Source: Methanosarcinales archaeon (GTDB taxonomy: Archaea > Halobacteriota > Methanosarcinia > Methanosarcinales > Methanogasteraceae). From it: 20,196 nucleotides of DNA. Below are positions 15,600-20,196 of this stretch, in pieces (position 1 is the first letter of the stretch; every line of letters starts with the position of its first letter). The position numbers and the translations under genes are program-made. The notes beneath the pieces were generated by a model. It ran no database searches and had not been told where the DNA came from. It was given only the letters and a program-made list of their open reading frames with translations. The stretch covers positions 1-20,196 of the forward strand of contig QMVM01000008.1 of assembly GCA_003661105.1 (NCBI GenBank). The letters run 5' to 3'.

Positions 15600-15968
15600 T
15601 CACCTGATTATCCGCACATTTGATCCCTTGGGCGCTCTTGCCACCAGTTCCTCGATCGAGAGGCATTCCCCACCAGCATCTGTGATCTTCGACCGTGCAC
15701 CCTCGCTGAAATCGAAAGCGCCCACGACCACCTGATGGTCTAACTCGCCTGCGCCAAGCACCTTGCCGTGCACAACGATAGTCTCGCCGCCCGCAGTATG
15801 CCTGTTGATGCGGCTCACATTTACTGTCGCATAACCTCTCTTCGGACTCTGCATGCGCTTTGCGATCTCTCGCCATATCGGCGCGTCGTTCTCGCGTGAT
15901 ATGGATTTCAGATCCTCTATCAGGGATATGATCCGCGGATTTGTCTTTTTATATTGTGTTTTGCTCAT
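15600..15968 (-). CDS. rpl18e: 50S ribosomal protein L18e (eL18)
   Basis: A 122-residue archaeal/eukaryotic ribosomal protein. Typical segments are NPRIISLIEDLKSIS (10-24), IWREIAKRMQSPKRGYATVNV (31-51, first part IWREIAKRM) and VVHGKVLGAGELDH (about 65-78). The ATG at 15968 is preceded by GGAGG at good spacing. It is the first gene of the operon rpl18e-rpl13-KH, with a long leader upstream. Confidence 0.96.
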   Translation of the reverse strand: MSKTQYKKTNPRIISLIEDLKSISRENDAPIWREIAKRMQSPKRGYATVNVSRINRHTAGGETIVVHGKVLGAGELDHQVVVGAFDFSEGARSKITDAGGECLSIEELVARAPKGSNVRIIR

Positions 15969-16003
15969 TCGCTTCCTCCAAGACTCACATAGAATTCATG
16001 TTC

Positions 16004-16021
16004 GAACCGTTATGCCGGTTC
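16004..16021 (-). promoter_or_regulatory. leader hairpin upstream of rpl18e
   Basis: GAACCG and CGGTTC form a 6-bp stem with a six-base loop, 36 bases before the rpl18e start. Further upstream in the same leader, GCGGA pairs with TCCGC (about 16071-16120) around an inner CTGG/CCAG hairpin. Ribosomal operons are often autoregulated at such leaders; here this is only a structural hint. Confidence 0.35.
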
Positions 16022-16136
16022 ATGCGCCGTTGGAATATGATCATCTGTTATCGTCTGTAGAAAAAGTTTGCGGATGGTCTGGGTTGCCAGGCGTTATGTG
16101 AAGAATCAGGGAATGTCCGCGACCGTCCACAAGAAA

Positions 16137-16153
16137 CTTTTATAATATTCTCG
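16137..16153 (-). promoter_or_regulatory. probable TATA promoter of the rpl18e operon
   Basis: On the minus strand CGAGAATATTATAAAAG contains a good archaeal TATA box (ATTATAAAAG). It lies about 170 bases before rpl18e, so transcription would begin near 16115 and leave a leader of roughly 145 bases. Confidence 0.5.
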
Positions 16154-16190
16154 GGTAGCCCATCATCCCAACAAGTGCATACATTATGAA

Positions 16191-16210
16191 AGATTTAATA
16201 TATATATAAT
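16191..16210 (+). promoter_or_regulatory. TATA-like promoter of the decayed CSVCG copy
   Basis: AAAGATTTAATA at 16189-16200 followed by TATATATAAT is identical over 12 bases to the element before the first CSVCG ORF and sits 25 bases before the relic ATG at 16225. Confidence 0.45.
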
Positions 16211-16224
16211 AGTTATAATAGTAT

Positions 16225-16469
16225 ATGTAGAAAAGAGCAATATACGAATTAATAAGTCACTATCGAAATAAGTGGAAGATGGAAAGATCATCCGGACACT
16301 ACCACTGATCAGGTTTGAAGGACAGATGTATCCGTTATCTACGCCGATATCGTCAACCCGCTGTTCTGTTTGCGGAAACCCTATAAAATCGAATGAAAAG
16401 TACAGCCGATCCCTAATTTCGAGCTACGGCATCATAAGCTGCCCCACCACTTCCATTTTGTCAGATTAG
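16225..16469 (+). pseudogene. decayed second copy of the small CSVCG gene
   Basis: The relic ATG at 16225 is followed at once by TAG. About two bases are inserted relative to the copy at 3852-4061, then INKSLSK, a TAA in place of glutamate (16269-16271), and VEDGKIIRTLP. The open part from GTG at 16272 gives 65 residues with STRCSVCGNPIKSNEKY. The order, spacing and promoter match the first copy (LNKLLAKEVENGKIIQVLP, then STWCSVCG), so common descent is clear. The C-terminal ends differ. The function is unknown in both. Confidence 0.6.
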
Positions 16470-16739
16470 CTAACATCAGACATCAGGGTCTTAACAACGG
16501 TCTCAAAATAAGTGAAATATAATTTGCAAAGACTATTATCTACACAGCTATTCGCGTTCATTACGAACAAATAATATCAAATATGTGACTTACGCGTACA
16601 TCGAGTGTACTCGACTTTTTAATGATCTAATATATTAGTATCGATGTGTTGAATCAATCCATCGCGAAAAATCAATGTGACAAAGTAGAATTGGGATGAC
16701 GAATATAATCTCATTAATAATGAATTTTGTGGTGGTGGG
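16470..16739. other. AT-rich spacer with a palindromic hairpin
   Basis: No gene is seen. TCGAGT-GT-ACTCGA at 16601-16614 is followed by CTTTTT and can act as a terminator on the plus strand. A second perfect palindrome, CTAATATATTAG, lies at 16627-16638. The ribosome site for the next gene (GGTGGTGGG) is at the right edge. Confidence 0.4.
16601..16621 (+). terminator. hairpin plus T-run
   Basis: A 6-bp perfect stem (TCGAGT with ACTCGA, two-base loop) is followed by C and five T. It may end transcripts from the relic at 16225-16469. The same words ACTCGA and TCGAGT, in reversed order, build the hairpin after dacZ. Confidence 0.4.
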
Positions 16740-17102
16740 GTGAGTAGTTATAAAAAAAGAGTTATAGGGGCTACTGAATTCTTACAGCAGTGTCTGAAAG
16801 AAACAGGATTAGACATCTCAAAGATCATATTGTTCGGATCCCAGAGCAGAGAAGAAGCCACAGAAGAAAGCGATATGGATATTCTGATAATATCAGAGGA
16901 TTTTCAGGGCAAATATGTCTTTGAAAGGGCAAAATTGACCAAAGATGCTGAGATAATCACAACCAAGAAATTCATGATGCCTTTTGATATCATCACTCTG
17001 ACGCCTGATGAATTTGAGAATGAGATATCGCCTGTCGCTATATACGCCGAAAAGGGGAAGCTGATGTACAGAGTGTACAAACAAGTATATCGCCCGGTAT
17101 GA
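16740..17102 (+). CDS. MNT-family nucleotidyltransferase (orphan minimal nucleotidyltransferase)
   Basis: A 120-residue protein with the polymerase-beta-type motif FGSQSREEATEESDMDILI: G33-S34 and the metal-binding D45 and D47. This is the minimal nucleotidyltransferase domain, best known as the antitoxin of HEPN/MNT pairs, where it AMPylates the HEPN toxin. The start is GTG at 16740 with GGTGGTGGG directly before it. No HEPN-type gene lies upstream in the AT-rich spacer or in the 55 bases before clpB, so the partner is missing or elsewhere. A stand-alone nucleotidyltransferase is the alternative. Confidence 0.82.
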   Translation: MSSYKKRVIGATEFLQQCLKETGLDISKIILFGSQSREEATEESDMDILIISEDFQGKYVFERAKLTKDAEIITTKKFMMPFDIITLTPDEFENEISPVAIYAEKGKLMYRVYKQVYRPV

Positions 17103-17157
17103 CAAATTATCGCATGGTAACACTACCTTAATTTCACGCGAAGACAAAGACATAATC

Positions 17158-19749
17158 ATGCAACCCGATCGATTCACATTAAAAGCACAGGAAGCGTTGC
17201 AGACCGCTCATGGAATCGCGACTGAATATGATCATCAATATATCGACTGCGAACACCTTCTGCTTGCGCTCTTACGGGATGAGGAGGGTCTTGCTCCGAG
17301 AATCCTTGCGAAGATGGACATATCGCCGGAATTACTGAGGGGGCAACTTGAGCAACATCTCTCAGAACAGCCGCAGGTGACAGGTGTAACCGAGATCCAC
17401 ATCACAGAGCGGTTCAACAGCGTACTCATCGCTGCGGAAAAGGCTGCAAAGAAACTGAAAGATGAGTATGTAAGCGTTGAGCACCTCTTAATCGCGTTGA
17501 TCGAATCCGATGGCGCATGTGGCAGAATCCTTAAGGAATCCGGTGCAACAAAAGACAGATTGCTCGAGGCTCTCAAAGAGGTTCGAGGGGGCCACCGGGT
17601 AACTTCGCAATCACCGGAATCGACCTACGAGGCGCTCCAGCAGTACGGAATCGACCTAACATCATCAGCAAGGGATGGGAAACTTGATCCGGTTATCGGA
17701 AGGGACGATGAGATCAGACGGACGATCGAGATCCTCTCAAGGCGGCGAAAGAACAATCCGGTCTTGATCGGCGAGGCAGGCGTTGGAAAGACCGCGATCG
17801 TTGAAGGGCTCTCCCAGAGGATCGCAAACCAGGATGTTCCGGAGGGACTTAAGGAGAAGAGCATCATCGCACTTGACATGGGTTCGCTTCTGGCTGGCGC
17901 AAAGTTCAGGGGCGAGTTTGAGGAGCGGCTGAAGGCGGTCTTAAAGGAGGTTGCGGATTCTGAGGGCGCGGTCATCCTCTTCATCGACGAACTGCACACT
18001 GTTGTCGGGGCTGGCGCTACAGAGGGCTCGATGGACGCAAGCAACCTGATGAAGCCGATGCTTGCAAGAGGCGAACTCCACTGCATCGGGGCAACGACGT
18101 TAAATGAGTACCGGAAATATATTGAGAAGGATGCTGCGCTAGAACGAAGGTTCCAGCAGGTGCTTGTGGATGAGCCGGATGTTGCGGACACGATATCAAT
18201 ATTAAGAGGGCTTAAGGAGCGCTATGAGGTTCATCACGGCGTCAGGATCAAGGATGCTGCGCTCGTAACTGCTGCGGTGCTGAGCCACAGGTACATCTCG
18301 GATCGATTCCTCCCTGACAAGGCGATCGATCTCGTGGATGAGGCAGCAGCGCGGATCAGGACAGAGATCGACAGCATGCCGACCGAACTGGACGAGATCC
18401 GGCGCAGGATCATGCAGCTTGAGATCGAACGCGAGGCTCTTAAGAAGGAGAGCGACGCGGCGTCGAAAGAACGGCTTGGAACTCTGGAGCGGGAACTTGC
18501 AGACCTTAAGGCCGATTCAGACAGCATGAATGCGCAGTGGCAGTCAGAGAAGGATGCGATCTCAAAGATGCGGGAGGTCAAGCGGGAGATCGAGGATGTG
18601 AATGTCCAGATCGAGCTTGCCGAGCGGGAGTATGATCTGAACCGGCTTGCGGAACTGAAGCACGGGAAGCTCCCCGCACTTGAACGGCAACTCGCTGAAG
18701 AAGAAGAGCGGCTGAAGGCGAAGCAGACCGCATCAACGCTCCTGAAAGAAGAGGTCGATGAGGATGATATCGCAGAGATCGTGAGTAGATGGACACATAT
18801 TCCTGTTAGCAAAATGATGCAGGGGGAGCGGGAGAAACTCCTCGATCTTCCTGAGGAGCTGCATAGACGTGTCGTCGGGCAGGACGAGGCTGTACAGGCA
18901 GTATCTGATGCAATCCTGCGGGCTCGTGCAGGGATTTCAGATCCTGACCGCCCGATCGGAAGTTTCATATTCTTAGGTCCTACAGGTGTCGGGAAGACCG
19001 AACTCTGCAAGGCGCTTTCCGAGTCGCTCTTTGATTCGGAGGGGAACCTGATCAGGATCGATATGTCCGAGTACATGGAGAAGCACACCGTATCCCGGCT
19101 GATCGGTGCACCTCCCGGGTATGTCGGGTATGATGAGGGCGGGCAGTTAACAGAGGCGGTTCGCAGGAAGCCTTATGCGGTGATCCTCTTTGACGAGATC
19201 GAGAAGGCTCATTGCGATGTTTTCAATATCCTCCTGCAGATTCTTGATGATGGGAGACTCACTGATTCGCACGGGCGGACTGTGGATTTCAAGAACACAG
19301 TTCTAATTATGACCTCGAATATCGGGAGCGATCGTATTTATCAGGATCTCTCGAGCGGTGCCGGCGCGGATTATGAGCAGATACGGGACGCGATCTTAAA
19401 GGATCTGTCTACATGTTTCAGACCGGAGTTCTTAAACCGGGTCGATGAGACGGTTGTCTTCAGGGCGCTTACAAAGGAGCAGCTTGTAGCGATTGTGGAT
19501 ATCCAGATCAGGTATCTGACCAAACGGCTGGGGGATCGGAGAATCGAGCTTGTGGTCAGTCCTGAAGCGAAGAAGTATCTCGCGGATGCCGGATACAGCC
19601 CGGTCTATGGTGCGAGACCTTTGAAGCGGGTAATCCAGAAGGAGGTTGAGACTGCGCTCGGGCGGCTGATCGTGGCAGGCGAGGTCGCGGAGGGCGCGAA
19701 GGTTGTTGTGGGTGCTGTTGATGCGGGGATCGAGATGAGGGTGGAGTGA
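17158..19749 (+). CDS. clpB: ATP-dependent disaggregase ClpB
   Basis: ClpB is a hexameric AAA+ chaperone that threads proteins out of aggregates with DnaK/DnaJ/GrpE. The 863 residues are full length. The N-domain (1-145) is followed by AAA-1 with Walker A GEAGVGKT (205-212) and Walker B VILFIDE, the coiled-coil M-domain (about 400-530, rich in E, K and R), AAA-2 with Walker A GPTGVGKT (607-614), the pore loop GAPPGYVGYDEGG and Walker B VILFDEIEKAH, and the C-terminal GARPLKRVIQKE. ClpB is a bacterial-type gene, found in methanogens probably by ancient transfer. No dnaK, dnaJ or grpE is in the window. The start ATG has only a weak ribosome site. The gene end abuts an IS remnant. Confidence 0.96.
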   Translation: MQPDRFTLKAQEALQTAHGIATEYDHQYIDCEHLLLALLRDEEGLAPRILAKMDISPELLRGQLEQHLSEQPQVTGVTEIHITERFNSVLIAAEKAAKKLKDEYVSVEHLLIALIESDGACGRILKESGATKDRLLEALKEVRGGHRVTSQSPESTYEALQQYGIDLTSSARDGKLDPVIGRDDEIRRTIEILSRRRKNNPVLIGEAGVGKTAIVEGLSQRIANQDVPEGLKEKSIIALDMGSLLAGAKFRGEFEERLKAVLKEVADSEGAVILFIDELHTVVGAGATEGSMDASNLMKPMLARGELHCIGATTLNEYRKYIEKDAALERRFQQVLVDEPDVADTISILRGLKERYEVHHGVRIKDAALVTAAVLSHRYISDRFLPDKAIDLVDEAAARIRTEIDSMPTELDEIRRRIMQLEIEREALKKESDAASKERLGTLERELADLKADSDSMNAQWQSEKDAISKMREVKREIEDVNVQIELAEREYDLNRLAELKHGKLPALERQLAEEEERLKAKQTASTLLKEEVDEDDIAEIVSRWTHIPVSKMMQGEREKLLDLPEELHRRVVGQDEAVQAVSDAILRARAGISDPDRPIGSFIFLGPTGVGKTELCKALSESLFDSEGNLIRIDMSEYMEKHTVSRLIGAPPGYVGYDEGGQLTEAVRRKPYAVILFDEIEKAHCDVFNILLQILDDGRLTDSHGRTVDFKNTVLIMTSNIGSDRIYQDLSSGAGADYEQIRDAILKDLSTCFRPEFLNRVDETVVFRALTKEQLVAIVDIQIRYLTKRLGDRRIELVVSPEAKKYLADAGYSPVYGARPLKRVIQKEVETALGRLIVAGEVAEGAKVVVGAVDAGIEMRVE

Positions 19750-19960
19750 GGGGGAAATTCCTTCGATGAATAGATGGATGTGGTCTGGTCTAACTTCAAT
19801 TGCGACCAACATCCATCCCTTTTTTTCTACTTGTTTCCCAAAAGAATTGTTAAAGGTATTCGGCTATATCATCTTTAAAAACATTGCGTCGGTATTTATG
19901 ACAAAAAACAATGTGGTAGTTAGTGCGAAATACTGAACTTCCGGTTGTTTTGGCTTCTAT
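19750..19960 (-). pseudogene. truncated, frameshifted IS200/IS605 transposase TnpA
   Basis: On the minus strand, KTTGSSVFRTNYHIVFCHKY then RRNVFKDDIAEYL match the N-terminus of the Y1 transposase. A TAA at 19850-19852 follows, but dropping one T from the CTTT run restores NNSFGKQVEKKGWM and VAIEVRPDHIHLFIEGIS. The last segment holds the HUH motif H-I-H that binds the metal. The frame would start at ATA (19958-19960) instead of ATG. The catalytic-tyrosine half is missing: homology stops at the clpB stop codon. The gene is dead. It lies divergent from the tnpB fragment, as in IS605-type elements. Confidence 0.85.
19773..19826 (+). terminator. strong hairpin plus T-run after clpB, built from the tnpA relic
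   Basis: GATGGATG-TGGTC (19773-19785) pairs with GACC-A-ACATCCATC (19804-19817), followed by CCTTTTTTT. It has the form of an intrinsic terminator for clpB 24 bases after its stop. Its bases are the HUH-motif region of the dead transposase read backwards. Confidence 0.6.
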
Positions 19961-19972
19961 AAACTATATATG
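19961..19972 (+). promoter_or_regulatory. TATA element of the IS tnpB
   Basis: AAACTATATATG lies about 25-35 bases before the tnpB GTG, at the distance expected for a leaderless archaeal transcript. It is in the divergent gap between tnpA and tnpB. Confidence 0.45.
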
Positions 19973-19995
19973 CAACTTCAATTAATATATGTATT

Positions 19996-20196
19996 GTGTT
20001 AAGACGTACTTTCAAATATCGGCTATATCTAACAAAGGATCAAGTACATATATTAACCTACTGCCTGACTACTTATAGGTAGCTCTACAATGAGATGCTG
20101 GAAGACCGTAAAAATGCTTATGATCGTTGTGGTAGAGGATTAAACTATAACGAGCAGGCAGGACAGTTAAAACACCTTAATCCTGGCATATATTCA
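19996..20196 (+). pseudogene. IS200/IS605 TnpB (OrfB) N-terminus with an in-frame TAG, cut by the window edge
   Basis: From the GTG at 19996 the frame reads RRTFKYRLYLTKDQVHILTY, then TAG at 20080-20082, then LYNEMLEDRKNAYDRCGR and LNYNEQAGQLKHLNPGIYS up to the window end. This is the N-terminal RuvC-nuclease-family transposon protein TnpB (RLYPTKEQ and CRWLYNEML in relatives). The TAG stands where tryptophan is usual, so TGG-to-TAG is the simple explanation. The frame is otherwise undisturbed, and the catalytic domains lie outside the window. It is a pseudogene unless amber is decoded. Confidence 0.8.

Noticed and set aside
16060..16125. Possible tRNA-like cloverleaf in the rpl18e leader
   Set aside because: There is no T-loop GTTCRA motif at the correct spacing and no anticodon arm; treated as leader structure.
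18234..19088. 284-residue open frame on the minus strand inside clpB
   Set aside because: It is serine- and arginine-rich, as expected from the reverse complement of the clpB coiled-coil and AAA-2 regions.

Overview
This window looks like a chromosomal segment from a euryarchaeal methanogen or an anaerobic methane/alkane oxidiser that carries methyl-coenzyme M reductase. Four methanogenesis-marker genes (mmp5, mmp15, mmp17, mmp7) form one tight operon. The archaeal genes around them are an aRNase J plus prenyl synthase pair, DacZ, a Fap7/AK6 kinase, eL18 and uL13, an EMC6-like protein and a Dim2/Pno1-type KH protein. ApbE, ClpB, the group II intron and the dockerin are bacterial-type families that occur in Methanosarcinia, ANME and Syntrophoarchaeum-like lineages. 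The exact lineage cannot be fixed from this sequence. Genes are GC-moderate and the spacers are strongly AT-rich.

Layout: (1) 1-280, left edge with the possible 3' end of an unknown gene. (2) 282-1626 minus, EMC6-like protein then ApbE lipoprotein. (3) 1795-3236 plus, conserved hypothetical overlapping a Fap7/AK6 kinase. (4) 3243-3815, collapsed NosD-like/dockerin surface protein with an in-frame TAG. (5) 3852-4290, small CSVCG ORF and AT-rich spacer. (6) 4291-6713 minus, RNase J overlapping geranylgeranyl-diphosphate synthase. (7) about 7036-7617, ORF-less group II intron with a clear domain V and VI. (8) 7681-8517 minus, DacZ. (9) 8743-12456 plus, mmp5-mmp15-mmp17-mmp7-CMD operon. (10) 12803-13897 minus, aroC. 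(11) 13954-14444 minus, RelE-type toxin without a canonical start, plus its antitoxin. (12) 14650-15968 minus, rpl18e-rpl13-KH operon with a long leader. (13) 16000-16740, spacer with a decayed copy of the CSVCG ORF. (14) 16740-17102, orphan MNT nucleotidyltransferase. (15) 17158-19749, clpB. (16) 19750-20196, remnants of an IS200/IS605 element: broken tnpA and divergent tnpB with an amber codon, running off the window.

Functional themes: MCR maturation or activation (mmp operon plus a redox CMD protein), RNA and ribosome biogenesis (RNase J, Dim2-like KH, Fap7, L18e, L13), membrane lipid and membrane-protein biogenesis (GGPPS, EMC6), flavinylation (ApbE), c-di-AMP signalling (DacZ), and stress or toxin systems (ClpB, RelE, MNT). 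The accessory spacers are graveyards of mobile DNA. Several genes there are broken in specific ways (in-frame TAG, AUA in place of a start), which raises the question of simple decay versus pyrrolysine decoding. No convincing tRNA, rRNA or CRISPR array was seen.
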